64,000 nt of DNA from Megachile rotundata. Lineage: Eukaryota > Arthropoda > Insecta > Hymenoptera > Megachilidae. Below are positions 8,922 through 23,223 of this stretch, one piece after another. The notes under the pieces were generated by a model. That model had not been told where the DNA came from, made no database searches, and saw only the letters and a list, made by a program, of their open reading frames with translations. How positions within the stretch are numbered: the stretch's first letter is position 1; each line of letters opens with the position of its first letter. Location of the stretch: assembly GCF_050947335.1 (NCBI RefSeq), contig NW_027473614.1, positions 141,213 to 205,212 on the forward strand, written 5' to 3'. A program made the translations under genes and the position numbers.

Positions 8922-11900
8922 TCGACTCTGTACTATCTAGTTATGTTAAGTTATCCTATCTGAGCACAATTCAACACCACAACGAACAATTTTGCTCGTT
9001 TTGCACGAATTATGCTCATTTTCGCACGATTCAGCCTCTAATTCGCACATATCCGCTGTAATTCGACTCTGTACTATCTAGTCATGTTAAGTTATCGTAA
9101 CTGAGCACAATTCGACACCACAATGAACAATTTTGCTCGTTTTGAACGAATTATGCTCATTTTCGCACGATTCAGCCTCTAATTCGCACATATCCGCTGT
9201 AATTCGACTCTGTACTATCTAGTCATGTTAAGTTATCGTAACTGAGCACAATTCAACAGCACAATGAACAATTTTGCTGGTTTTGAACGAATTATGCTCA
9301 TTTTCGCACGATTCAGCCTCTAATTCGCACATATCCGCTGTAATTCGACTCTGTACTATCTAGTCATGTTAAGTTATCGTAACTGAGCACAATTCAACAC
9401 CACAATGAACAATTTTGATCGTTTTGAACGAATTATGCTCATTTTCGCACGATTCAGCCTCTAATTCGCACATATCCGCTGTAATTCGACTCTGTACTAT
9501 CTAGACATGTTAAGTTATCGTAACTGAGCACAATTCAACACCACAATGAACAATTTTGCTCGTTTTGAACGAATTATGTTCATTTTCGCACGATTCAGCC
9601 TCTAATTCGCACATATCCGCTGTAATTCGACTCTGTACTATCTAGTTATGTTAAGTTATCCTATCTGAGCACAATTCAACACCACAATGAACAATTTTGC
9701 TCGTTTTGAACGAATTTTGCTCATTTTCGAACGATTCAGCCTCTAATTCGCACATATCCGCTGTAATTCGACTCTGTACTATCTAGTCATGTTAAGTTAT
9801 CGTAACTGAGCACAATTCAACACCACAATGTACAATTTTGATCGTTTTGAACGAATTATGCTCATTTTCGCACGATTCAGCCTCTAATTCGCACATATCC
9901 GCTGTAATTCGACTCTGTACTATCTAGTTATGTTAAGTTATCCTATCTGAGCACAATTCATCACCACAACGAACAATTTTGCTCGTTTTGAACGAATTAT
10001 GCTGATTTTCGCACGATTCAGCCTCTAATTCGCACATATCCGCTGTAATTCGACTCTGTACTATCTAGTCATGTTAAGTTATCGTAACTGAGCACAATTC
10101 AACACCACAATGAACAATTTTGCTCGTTTTGCACGAATTATGCTCATTTTCGCACGATTCAGCATCTAATTCGCACATATCCGATGTAATTCGACTCTGT
10201 ACTATCTAGTCATGTTAAGTTATCGTAACTGAGCACAATTCAACACCACAATGAACAATTTTGCTCGTTTTGGAAGAATTATGCTCATTTTCGCACGATT
10301 CAGCCTCTAATTCGCACATATCCGCTGTAATTCGACTCTGTACTATCTAGTTATGTTAAGTTATCCTATCTGAGCACAATTCAACACCACAATGAACAAT
10401 TTTGCTCGTTTTGCACGAATTATGTTCATTTTCGCACGATTCAGCCTCTAATTCGCACATATCCGCTGTAATTCGACTCTGTACTATCTAGTCATGTTAA
10501 GTTATCGTAACTGAGCACAATTCAACAGCACAATGAACAATTTTGCTGGTTTTGAACGAATTATGCTCATTTTCGCACAATTCAGCCTCTAATTCGCACA
10601 TATCCGCTGTAATTCGACTATGTACTATCTAGTCATGTTAAGTTATCGTAACTGAGCACAATTCAACACCACAATGAACAATTTTGCTCGTTTTGCACGA
10701 ATTATGCTCATTTTCGCACGATTCAGCCTCTAATTCGCACATATCCGATGTAATTCGACTCTGTACTATCTAGTCATGTTAAGTTATCGTAATTGAGCAC
10801 AATTCAATACCACAATGAACAATTTTGCTCGTTTTGGAAGAATTATGCTCATTTTCGCACGATTCAGCCTCTAATTCGCACATATCCGCTGTAATTCGAC
10901 TCTGTACTATCTAGTTATGTTAAGTTATCCTATCTGAGCACAATTCAACACCACAATGAACAATTTTGCTCGTTTTGCACGAATTTTGCTCGTTTTGCAC
11001 GAATTATGCTCATTTTCGCACGATTCAGCCTCTAATTCGCACATATCCGCTATAATTCGACTCTGTACTATCTAGTCATGTTAAGTTATCCTATCTGAGC
11101 ACAATTCAACACCACAACGAACAATTTTGCTCGTTTTGCACGAATTATGCTCATTTTCGCACGATTCAGCCTCTAATTCGCACATATCCGCTGTAATTCG
11201 ACTCTGTACTATCTAGTCATGTTAAGTTATCGTAACTGAGCACAATTCAACACCACAATGAACAATTTTGCTCGTTTTGAACGAATTATGCTCATTTTCG
11301 CACGATTCAGCCTCTAATTCGCACATATCCGCTGTAATTCGACTCTGTACTATCTAGTTATGTTAAGTTATCCTATCTGAGCACAATTCAACACCACAAC
11401 GAACAATTTTGCTCGTTCTGCACGAATTATGCTCTTTTTCGCACGATTCAGCCTCTAATTCGCACATATCCGCTGTAATTCGACTCTGTACTATCTAGTC
11501 ATGTTAAGTTATCGTAACTGAGCACAATTCAGCACTACAATGAACAATTTTGCTCGTTTTGAACGAATTATGCTCATTTTCGCACGATTCAGCCTCTAAT
11601 TCGCACATATCCGCTGTAATTCGACTCTGTACTATCTAGTCATGTTAAGTTATCGTAACTGAGCACAATTCAACAGCACAATGAACAATTTTGCTGGTTT
11701 TGAACGAATTATGCTGATTTTCGCACGATTCAGCCTCTAATTCGCACATATCCGCTGTAATTCGACTCTGTACTATCTAGTCATGTTAAGTTATCGTAAC
11801 TGAGCACAATTCAACACCACAATGAACAATTTTGCTCGTTTTGAACGAATTATGCTCATTTTCGCACGATTCAGCCTCTAATTCGCACATATCCGCTGTA

Positions 11901-12325
11901 ATTCGACTCTGTACTATCTAGTTATGTTAAGTTATCCTATCTGAGCACAATTCAACACCACAACGAACAATTTTGCTCGTTTTGCACGAATTATGCTCAT
12001 TTTCGCACGATTCAGCCTCTAATTCGCACATATCCGCTGTAATTCGTCTCTGTACTATCTAGTCATGTTAAGTTATCGTAACTGAGCACAATTCAGCACC
12101 ACAATGAACAATTTTGCTCGTTTTGAACGAATTATGCTCATTTTCGCACGATTCAGCCTCTAATTCGCACATATCCGCTGTAATTCGACTCTGTACTATC
12201 TAGTCATGTTAAGTTATCGTAACTGAGCACAATTCAACAGCACAATGAACAATTTTGCTGGTTTTGAACGAATTATGCTGATTTTCGCACGATTCAGCCT
12301 CTAATTCGCACATATCCGCTGTAAT
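8922..12325 (+). repeat. Block X, copy 1 (24 monomers, 3,404 bp)
   Basis: Twenty-four monomers, one of them 161 bp. Marks inside include GATCG monomers, TAGACATG, a TTTTCGAACG monomer, ATGTACAATT, CAGCATC, CGCACAATTC with GACTATGTAC, GTAATTGAGC and CCGCTATAATT. One private difference from X2 is AGCACTACAATG near 11,532. Confidence 0.92.
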
Positions 12326-12840
12326 TCGACTCTGTACTATCTAGTCATGTTAAGTTATCGTAACTGAGCACAATTCAACACCACAATGAACAATTTTGCT
12401 GGTTTTGAACGAATTATGCTCATGTTCTCACGATTCAACCTCTAATTCGCACATATCCGCTGTAATTCGACTCTGTACTATCTAGTTATGTTAAGTTATC
12501 CTATCTGAGCACAATTCAACACCACAATGAGCAATTTTGCTCGTTTTGCACGAATATTGCTCGTTTTGCACGAATTATGCACATTTTCGCACGATTCAGC
12601 CTCTAATTCGCACATATCCGCTGTAATTCGACTCTGTACTATCTAGTCATGTTAAGTTATCGTAACTGAGCACAATTCAACACCACAATGAACAATTTTG
12701 CTGGTTTTGAACGAATTATGCTCATTTTCGCACGATTCAGCCTCTAATTCGCACATATCCGCTGTAATTCGACTCTGTACTATCTAGTTATGTTAGGTTA
12801 TCCTATCTGAGCACAATTCAACACCACAATGAACAATTTT

Positions 12841-12900
12841 GCTCGTTTTGCACGAATTTTGCTCGTTTTGCACGAATTTTGCTCGTTTTGCACGAATTAT
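12841..12900 (+). repeat. Triple 20-bp sub-repeat (181-bp monomer)
   Basis: GCTCGTTTTGCACGAATTTT occurs twice followed by a third copy ending AATTAT: three units where ordinary monomers have one. Only this site and 23,115-23,174 reach three. Both sit at the same place in block Y, so one expansion was probably copied. Confidence 0.95.
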
Positions 12901-12949
12901 GCTCATTTTCGCACGATTCAGCCTCTAATTCGCACATATCCGCTGTAAT

Positions 12950-13956
12950 TCGCCTCTGTACTATCTAGTCATGTTAAGTTATCGTAACTGAGCACAATTC
13001 AACACCACAATGAACAATTTTGCTCGTTTTGCACGAATTATGCTCATTTTCGCACGATTCAGACTCTAATTCGCACATATCCGATGTAATTCGACTCTGT
13101 ACTATCTAGTCATGTTAAGTTATCGTAACTGAGCACAATTCAACACCACAATGAACAATTTTGCTCGTTTTGGAAGAATTATGCTCATTTTCGCACGATT
13201 CAGCCTCTAATTCGCACATATCCGCTGTAATTCGACTCTGTACTATCTAGTTATGTTAAGTTATCCTATCTGAGCACAATTCAACACCACAACGAACAAT
13301 TTTGCTCGTTTTGCACGAATTATGCTCATTTTCGCACGATTCAGCCTCTAATTCGCACATATCCGCTGTAATTCGACTCTGTACTATCTAGTCATGTTAA
13401 GTTATCGTAACTGAGCACAATTCGACACCACAATGAACAATTTTGCTCGTTTTGAACGAATTATGCTCATTTTCGCACGATTCAGCCTCTAATTCGCACA
13501 TATCCGCTGTAATTCGACTCTGTACTATCTAGTCATGTTAAGTTATCGTAACTGAGCACATTTCAACACCACAATGAACAATTTTGCTGGTTTTGAACGA
13601 GTTATGCTCATTTTCGCACGATTCAGCCTCTAATTCGCACATATCCGCTGTAATTCGACTCTGTACTATCTAGTCATGTTAAGTTATCGTAACTGAGCAC
13701 AATTCAACACCACAATGAACAATTTTGCTGGTTTTGAACGAATTATGCTCATTTTCGCACGATTCAGCCTCTAATTCGCACATATCCGCTGTAATTCGAC
13801 TCTGTACTATCTAGTTATGTTAGGTTATCCTATCTGAGCACAATTCAACACCACAATGAACAATTTTGCACGTTTTGCACGAATTTTGCTCGTTTTGCAC
13901 GAATTATGCTCATTTTCGCACGATTCAGCCTCTAATTCGCACATATCCGCTGTAAT
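12950..13956 (+). repeat. 1,007-bp 7-mer higher-order repeat inside block Y1
   Basis: All M1-M7 marks in order; M1 recurs at 13,957. GAACGAGTTATG in M5 and GCACGTTTTG in M7 distinguish this copy from the one at 7,633. Confidence 0.92.
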
Positions 13957-15809
13957 TCGCCTCTGTACTATCTAGTCATGTTAAGTTATCGTAACTGAGC
14001 ACAATTCAACACCACAATGAACAATTTTGCTCGTTTTGCACGAATTATGCTCATTTTCGCACGATTCAGACTCTAATTCGCACATATCCGATGTAATTCG
14101 ACTCTGTACTATCTAGTCATGTTAAGTTATCGTAACTGAGCACAATTCAACACCACAATGAACAATTTTGCTCGTTTTGGAAGAATTATGCTCATTTTCG
14201 CACGATTCAGCCTCTAATTCGCACATATCCGCTGTAATTCGACTTTGTACTATCTAGTTATGTTAAGTTATCCTATCTGAGCACAATTCAACACCACAAC
14301 GAACAATTTTGCTCGTTTTGCACGAATTATGCTCATTTTCGCACGATTCAGCCTCTAATTCGCACATATCCGCTGTAATTCGACTCTGTACTATCTAGTC
14401 ATGTTAAGTTATCGTAACTGAGCACAATTCGACACCACAATGAACAATTTTGCTCGTTTTGAACGAATTATGCTCATTTTCGCACGATTCAGCCTCTAAT
14501 TCGCACATATCCGCTGTAATTCGACTCTGTACTATCTAGTCATGTTAAGTTATCGTAACTGAGCACAATTCAACACCACAATGAACAATTTTGCTGGTTT
14601 TGAACGAATTATGCTCATTTTCGCACGATTCAGCCTCTAATTCGCACATATCCGCTGTAATTCGACTCTGTACTATCTAGTCATGTTAAGTTATCGTAAC
14701 TGAGCACAATTCAACACCACAATGAACAATTTTGCTCGTTTTGCACGAATTATGCTCATTTTCGCACGATTCAGCCTCTAATTCGCACATATCCGCTGTA
14801 ATTCGACTCTGTACTATCTAGTCATGTTAAGTTATCGTAACTGAGCACAATTCAACACCACAATGAACAATTTTGCTCGTTTTGAACGAATTATGCTCAT
14901 TTTCGCACGATTCAGCCTCTAATTCGCACATATCCGCTGTAATTCGACTCTGTACTATCTAGTTATGTTAAGTTATCCTATCTGAGCACAATTCAACACC
15001 ACAACGAACAATTTTGCTCGTTTTGCACGAATTATGCTCATTTTCGCACGATTCAGCCTCTAATTCGCACATATCCGCTGTAATTCGACTCTGTACTATC
15101 TAGTCATGTTAAGTTATCGTAACTGGGCACAATTCAGCACCACAATGAACAATTTTGCTCGTTTTGAACGAATTATGCTCATTTTCGCACGATTCAGCCT
15201 CTAATTCGCACATATCCGCTGTAATTCGACTCTGTACTATCTAGTCATGTTAAGTTATCGTAACTGAGCACAATTCAACAGCACAATGAACAATTTTGCT
15301 GGTTTTGAACGAATTATGCTCATGTTCTCACGATTCAACCTCTAATTCGCACATATCCGCTGTAATTCGACTCTGTACTATCTAGTTATGTTAAGTTATC
15401 CTATCTGAGCACAATTCAACACCACAATGAGCAATTTTGCTCGTTTTGCACGAATATTGCTCGTTTTGCACGAATTATGCTCATTTTCGCACGATTCAGC
15501 CTCTAATTCGCACATATCCTCTGTAATTCGCCTCTGTACTATCTAGTCATGTTAAGTTATCGTAACTGAGCACAATTCAACACCACAATGAACAATTTTG
15601 CTCGTTTTGCACGAATTATGCTCATTTTCGCACGATTCAGACTCTAATTCGCACATATCCGATGTAATTCGACTCTGTACTATCTAGTCATGTTAAGTTA
15701 TCGTAACTGAGCACAATTCAACACCACAATGAACAATTTTGCTCGTTTTGGAAGAATTATGCTCATTTTCGCACGATTCAGCCTCTAATTCGCACATATC
15801 CGCTGTAAT

Positions 15810-18800
15810 TCGACTCTGTACTATCTAGTTATGTTAAGTTATCCTATCTGAGCACAATTCAACACCACAACGAACAATTTTGCTCGTTTTGCACGAATTA
15901 TGCTCATTTTCGCACGATTCAGCCTCTAATTCGCACATATCCGCTGTAATTCGACTCTGTACTATCTAGTCATGTTAAGTTATCGTAACTGAGCACAATT
16001 CGACACCACAATGAACAATTTTGCTCGTTTTGAACGAATTATGCTCATTTTCGCACGATTCAGCCTCTAATTCGCACATATCCGCTGTAATTCGACTCTG
16101 TACTATCTAGTCATGTTAAGTTATCGTAACTGAGCACAATTCAACAGCACAATGAACAATTTTGCTGGTTTTGAACGAATTATGCTCATTTTCGCACGAT
16201 TCAGCCTCTAATTCGCACATATCCGCTGTAATTCGACTCTGTACTATCTAGTCATGTTAAGTTATCGTAACTGAGCACAATTCAACACCACAATGAACAA
16301 TTTTGATCGTTTTGAACGAATTATGCTCATTTTCGCACGATTCAGCCTCTAATTCGCACATATCCGCTGTAATTCGACTCTGTACTATCTAGACATGTTA
16401 AGTTATCGTAACTGAGCACAATTCAACACCACAATGAACAATTTTGCTCGTTTTGAACGAATTATGTTCATTTTCGCACGATTCAGCCTCTAATTCGCAC
16501 ATATCCGCTGTAATTCGACTCTGTACTATCTAGTTATGTTAAGTTATCCTATCTGAGCACAATTCAACACCACAATGAACAATTTTGCTCGTTTTGAACG
16601 AATTTTGCTCATTTTCGAACGATTCAGCCTCTAATTCGCACATATCCGCTGTAATTCGACTCTGTACTATCTAGTCATGTTAAGTTATCGTAACTGAGCA
16701 CAATTCAACACCACAATGTACAATTTTGATCGTTTTGAACGAATTATGCTCATTTTCGCACGATTCAGCCTCTAATTCGCACATATCCGCTGTAATTCGA
16801 CTCTGTACTATCTAGTTATGTTAAGTTATCCTATCTGAGCACAATTCATCACCACAACGAACAATTTTGCTCGTTTTGAACGAATTATGCTGATTTTCGC
16901 ACGATTCAGCCTCTAATTCGCACATATCCGCTGTAATTCGACTCTGTACTATCTAGTCATGTTAAGTTATCGTAACTGAGCACAATTCAACACCACAATG
17001 AACAATTTTGCTCGTTTTGCACGAATTATGCTCATTTTCGCACGATTCAGCATCTAATTCGCACATATCCGATGTAATTCGACTCTGTACTATCTAGTCA
17101 TGTTAAGTTATCGTAACTGAGCACAATTCAACACCACAATGAACAATTTTGCTCGTTTTGGAAGAATTATGCTCATTTTCGCACGATTCAGCCTCTAATT
17201 CGCACATATCCGCTGTAATTCGACTCTGTACTATCTAGTTATGTTAAGTTATCCTATCTGAGCACAATTCAACACCACAATGAACAATTTTGCTCGTTTT
17301 GCACGAATTATGTTCATTTTCGCACGATTCAGCCTCTAATTCGCACATATCCGCTGTAATTCGACTCTGTACTATCTAGTCATGTTAAGTTATCGTAACT
17401 GAGCACAATTCAACAGCACAATGAACAATTTTGCTGGTTTTGAACGAATTATGCTCATTTTCGCACAATTCAGCCTCTAATTCGCACATATCCGCTGTAA
17501 TTCGACTATGTACTATCTAGTCATGTTAAGTTATCGTAACTGAGCACAATTCAACACCACAATGAACAATTTTGCTCGTTTTGCACGAATTATGCTCATT
17601 TTCGCACGATTCAGCCTCTAATTCGCACATATCCGATGTAATTCGACTCTGTACTATCTAGTCATGTTAAGTTATCGTAATTGAGCACAATTCAATACCA
17701 CAATGAACAATTTTGCTCGTTTTGGAAGAATTATGCTCATTTTCGCACGATTCAGCCTCTAATTCGCACATATCCGCTGTAATTCGACTCTGTACTATCT
17801 AGTTATGTTAAGTTATCCTATCTGAGCACAATTCAACACCACAATGAACAATTTTGCTCGTTTTGCACGAATTTTGCTCGTTTTGCACGAATTATGCTCA
17901 TTTTCGCACGATTCAGCCTCTAATTCGCACATATCCGCTATAATTCGACTCTGTACTATCTAGTCATGTTAAGTTATCCTATCTGAGCACAATTCAACAC
18001 CACAACGAACAATTTTGCTCGTTTTGCACGAATTATGCTCATTTTCGCACGATTCAGCCTCTAATTCGCACATATCCGCTGTAATTCGACTCTGTACTAT
18101 CTAGTCATGTTAAGTTATCGTAACTGAGCACAATTCAACACCACAATGAACAATTTTGCTCGTTTTGAACGAATTATGCTCATTTTCGCACGATTCAGCC
18201 TCTAATTCGCACATATCCGCTGTAATTCGACTCTATACTATCTAGTTATGTTAAGTTATCCTATCTGAGCACAATTCAACACCACAACGAACAATTTTGC
18301 TCGTTCTGCACGAATTATGCTCTTTTTCGCACGATTCAGCCTCTAATTCGCACATATCCGCTGTAATTCGACTCTGTACTATCTAGTCATGTTAAGTTAT
18401 CGTAACTGAGCACAATTCAGCACCACAATGAACAATTTTGCTCGTTTTGAACGAATTATGCTCATTTTCGCACGATTCAGCCTCTAATTCGCACATATCC
18501 GCTGTAATTCGACTCTGTACTATCTAGTCATGTTAAGTTATCGTAACTGAGCACAATTCAACAGCACAATGAACAATTTTGCTGGTTTTGAACGAATTAT
18601 GCTGATTTTCGCACGATTCAGCCTCTAATTCGCACATATCCGCTGTAATTCGACTCTGTACTATCTAGTCATGTTAAGTTATCGTAACTGAGCACAATTC
18701 AACACCACAATGAACAATTTTGCTCGTTTTGAACGAATTATGCTCATTTTCGCACGATTCAGCCTCTAATTCGCACATATCCGCTGTAATTCGACTCTGT

Positions 18801-19213
18801 ACTATCTAGTTATGTTAAGTTATCCTATCTGAGCACAATTCAACACCACAACGAACAATTTTGCTCGTTTTGCACGAATTATGCTCATTTTCGCACGATT
18901 CAGCCTCTAATTCGCACATATCCGCTGTAATTCGTCTCTGTACTATCTAGTCATGTTAAGTTATCGTAACTGAGCACAATTCAGCACCACAATGAACAAT
19001 TTTGCTCGTTTTGAACGAATTATGCTCATTTTCGCACGATTCAGCCTCTAATTCGCACATATCCGCTGTAATTCGACTCTGTACTATCTAGTCATGTTAA
19101 GTTATCGTAACTGAGCACAATTCAACAGCACAATGAACAATTTTGCTGGTTTTGAACGAATTATGCTGATTTTCGCACGATTCAGCCTCTAATTCGCACA
19201 TATCCGCTGTAAT
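15810..19213 (+). repeat. Block X, copy 2 (3,404 bp)
   Basis: Matches X1 at +6,888 and X3 at -3,404 (TAGACATG 16,392 and 19,796; CCGCTATAATT 17,937 and 21,341; TTCGTCTCTG 18,934 and 22,338). A private substitution, CTCTATACTA, occurs near 18,233. Confidence 0.93.
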
Positions 19214-22200
19214 TCGACTCTGTACTATCTAGTTATGTTAAGTTATCCTATCTGAGCACAATTCAACACCACAACGAACAATTTTGCTCGTTTTGCACGA
19301 ATTATGCTCATTTTCGCACGATTCAGCCTCTAATTCGCACATATCCGCTGTAATTCGACTCTGTACTATCTAGTCATGTTAAGTTATCGTAACTGAGCAC
19401 AATTCGACACCACAATGAACAATTTTGCTCGTTTTGAACGAATTATGCTCATTTTCGCACGATTCAGCCTCTAATTCGCACATATCCGCTGTAATTCGAC
19501 TCTGTACTATCTAGTCATGTTAAGTTATCGTAACTGAGCACAATTCAACAGCACAATGAACAATTTTGCTGGTTTTGAACGAATTATGCTCATTTTCGCA
19601 CGATTCAGCCTCTAATTCGCACATATCCGCTGTAATTCGACTCTGTACTATCTAGTCATGTTAAGTTATCGTAACTGAGCACAATTCAACACCACAATGA
19701 ACAATTTTGATCGTTTTGAACGAATTATGCTCATTTTCGCACGATTCAGCCTCTAATTCGCACATATCCGCTGTAATTCGACTCTGTACTATCTAGACAT
19801 GTTAAGTTATCGTAACTGAGCACAATTCAACACCACAATGAACAATTTTGCTCGTTTTGAACGAATTATGTTCATTTTCGCACGATTCAGCCTCTAATTC
19901 GCACATATCCGCTGTAATTCGACTCTGTACTATCTAGTTATGTTAAGTTATCCTATCTGAGCACAATTCAACACCACAATGAACAATTTTGCTCGTTTTG
20001 AACGAATTTTGCTCATTTTCGAACGATTCAGCCTCTAATTCGCACATATCCGCTGTAATTCGACTCTGTACTATCTAGTCATGTTAAGTTATCGTAACTG
20101 AGCACAATTCAACACCACAATGTACAATTTTGATCGTTTTGAACGAATTATGCTCATTTTCGCACGATTCAGCCTCTAATTCGCACATATCCGCTGTAAT
20201 TCGACTCTGTACTATCTAGTTATGTTAAGTTATCCTATCTGAGCACAATTCATCACCACAACGAACAATTTTGCTCGTTTTGAACGAATTATGCTGATTT
20301 TCGCACGATTCAGCCTCTAATTCGCACATATCCGCTGTAATTCGACTCTGTACTATCTAGTCATGTTAAGTTATCGTAACTGAGCACAATTCAACACCAC
20401 AATGAACAATTTTGCTCGTTTTGCACGAATTATGCTCATTTTCGCACGATTCAGCATCTAATTCGCACATATCCGATGTAATTCGACTCTGTACTATCTA
20501 GTCATGTTAAGTTATCGTAACTGAGCACAATTCAACACCACAATGAACAATTTTGCTCGTTTTGGAAGAATTATGCTCATTTTCGCACGATTCAGCCTCT
20601 AATTCGCACATATCCGCTGTAATTCGACTCTGTACTATCTAGTTATGTTAAGTTATCCTATCTGAGCACAATTCAACACCACAATGAACAATTTTGCTCG
20701 TTTTGCACGAATTATGTTCATTTTCGCACGATTCAGCCTCTAATTCGCACATATCCGCTGTAATTCGACTCTGTACTATCTAGTCATGTTAAGTTATCGT
20801 AACTGAGCACAATTCAACAGCACAATGAACAATTTTGCTGGTTTTGAACGAATTATGCTCATTTTCGCACAATTCAGCCTCTAATTCGCACATATCCGCT
20901 GTAATTCGACTATGTACTATCTAGTCATGTTAAGTTATCGTAACTGAGCACAATTCAACACCACAATGAACAATTTTGCTCGTTTTGCACGAATTATGCT
21001 CATTTTCGCACGATTCAGCCTCTAATTCGCACATATCCGATGTAATTCGACTCTGTACTATCTAGTCATGTTAAGTTATCGTAATTGAGCACAATTCAAT
21101 ACCACAATGAACAATTTTGCTCGTTTTGGAAGAATTATGCTCATTTTCGCACGATTCAGCCTCTAATTCGCACATATCCGCTGTAATTCGACTCTGTACT
21201 ATCTAGTTATGTTAAGTTATCCTATCTGAGCACAATTCAACACCACAATGAACAATTTTGCTCGTTTTGCACGAATTTTGCTCGTTTTGCACGAATTATG
21301 CTCATTTTCGCACGATTCAGCCTCTAATTCGCACATATCCGCTATAATTCGACTCTGTACTATCTAGTCATGTTAAGTTATCCTATCTGAGCACAATTCA
21401 ACACCACAACGAACAATTTTGCTCGTTTTGCACGAATTATGCTCATTTTCGCACGATTCAGCCTCTAATTCGCACATATCCGCTGTAATTCGACTCTGTA
21501 CTATCTAGTCATGTTAAGTTATCGTAACTGAGCACAATTCAACACCACAATGAACAATTTTGCTCGTTTTGAACGAATTATGCTCATTTTCGCACGATTC
21601 AGCCTCTAATTCGCACATATCCGCTGTAATTCGACTCTGTACTATCTAGTTATGTTAAGTTATCCTATCTGAGCACAATTCAACACCACAACGAACAATT
21701 TTGCTCGTTCTGCACGAATTATGCTCTTTTTCGCACGATTCAGCCTCTAATTCGCACATATCCGCTGTAATTCGACTCTGTACTATCTAGTCATGTTAAG
21801 TTATCGTAACTGAGCACAATTCAGCACCACAATGAACAATTTTGCTCGTTTTGAACGAATTATGCTCATTTTCGCACGATTCAGCCTCTAATTCGCACAT
21901 ATCCGCTGTAATTCGACTCTGTACTATCTAGTCATGTTAAGTTATCGTAACTGAGCACAATTCAACAGCACAATGAACAATTTTGCTGGTTTTGAACGAA
22001 TTATGCTGATTTTCGCACGATTCAGCCTCTAATTCGCACATATCCGCTGTAATTCGACTCTGTACTATCTAGTCATGTTAAGTTATCGTAACTGAGCACA
22101 ATTCAACACCACAATGAACAATTTTGCTCGTTTTGAACGAATTATGCTCATTTTCGCACGATTCAGCCTCTAATTCGCACATATCCGCTGTAATTCGACT

Positions 22201-22599
22201 CTGTACTATCTAGTTATGTTAAGTTATCCTATCTGAGCACAATTCAACACCACAACGAACAATTTTGCTCGTTTTGCACGAATTATGCTCATTTTCGCAC
22301 GATTCAGCCTCTAATTCGCACATATCCGCTGTAATTCGTCTCTGTACTATCTAGTCATGTTAAGTTATCGTAACTGAGCACAATTCAGCACCACAATGAA
22401 CAATTTTGCTCGTTTTGAACGAATTATGCTCATTTTCGCCGCACATATCCGCTGTAATTCGACTCTGTACTATCTAGTCATGTTAAGTTATCGTAACTGA
22501 GCACAATTCAACAGCACAATGAACAATTTTGCTGGTTTTGAACGAATTATGCTGATTTTCGCACGATTCAGCCTCTAATTCGCACATATCCGCTGTAAT
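19214..22599 (+). repeat. Block X, copy 3 (3,386 bp, carries an 18-bp deletion)
   Basis: Tandem copy of X2. It is 18 bp shorter because of a deletion near 22,439. The left joint is in monomer register: the monomer at 19,073 is the last of X2 (GCTGATT type), and it is followed directly by the B-type ACGAAC monomer that begins X. Confidence 0.93.
22336..22458 (+). repeat. 123-bp monomer with an 18-bp internal deletion
   Basis: CATTTTCGC is joined directly to CGCACATATCC; the intervening ACGATTCAGCCTCTAATT is missing. The ends share CGCAC (TTTTCGCAC at about 99-106 and TTCGCAC at about 122-127), so loss by recombination or slippage between two adjacent ~20-bp sub-repeats is the natural explanation. 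Confidence 0.9.
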
Positions 22600-23114
22600 T
22601 CGACTCTGTACTATCTAGTCATGTTAAGTTATCGTAACTGAGCACAATTCAACACCACAATGAACAATTTTGCTGGTTTTGAACGAATTATGCTCATGTT
22701 CTCACGATTCAACCTCTAATTCGCACATATCCGCTGTAATTCGACTCTGTACTATCTAGTTATGTTAAGTTATCCTATCTGAGCACAATTCAACACCACA
22801 ATGAGCAATTTTGCTCGTTTTGCACGAATATTGCTCGTTTTGCACGAATTATGCACATTTTCGCACGATTCAGCCTCTAATTCGCACATATCCGCTGTAA
22901 TTCGACTCTGTACTATCTAGTCATGTTAAGTTATCGTAACTGAGCACAATTCAACACCACAATGAACAATTTTGCTGGTTTTGAACGAATTATGCTCATT
23001 TTCGCACGATTCAGCCTCTAATTCGCACATATCCGCTGTAATTCGACTCTGTACTATCTAGTTATGTTAGGTTATCCTATCTGAGCACAATTCAACACCA
23101 CAATGAACAATTTT

Positions 23115-23174
23115 GCTCGTTTTGCACGAATTTTGCTCGTTTTGCACGAATTTTGCTCGTTTTGCACGAATTAT
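23115..23174 (+). repeat. Second triple 20-bp sub-repeat
   Basis: Same three-unit expansion as at 12,841-12,900, at the corresponding place in block Y2 (offset 10,274). Confidence 0.95.
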
Positions 23175-23223
23175 GCTCATTTTCGCACGATTCAGCCTCT
23201 AATTCGCACATATCCGCTGTAAT

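Larger units (their letters stand above)
8640..15527 (+). repeat. Large higher-order repeat copy 1 (6,888 bp)
   Basis: Made of M1-M2 (8,640-8,921), block X1 (8,922-12,325) and block Y1 (12,326-15,527). The length equals 48 x 141 + 6 x 20, matching six extra sub-repeats (near 10,970, 12,540, two at 12,841, 13,870 and 15,430). Rare marks recur at +6,888: TATCCTCTG at 8,628 and 15,516, TAGACATG at 9,504 and 16,392, CCGCTATAATT at 11,049 and 17,937, TTCGTCTCTG at 12,046 and 18,934. Confidence 0.93.
12326..15527 (+). repeat. Block Y, copy 1 (3,202 bp)
   Basis: Four monomers (141, 161, 141, 181 bp) lead to a full 7-mer at 12,950, then a second pass of M1-M4 from 13,957 that leaves the 7-mer order into plain A and B monomers, ending with a GTTCTCACG monomer and a GAGCAATTTT 161-bp monomer. 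Matches 22,600-25,801 at an offset of 10,274. Differences include GCACGTTTTGCACG near 13,868. Confidence 0.9.
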
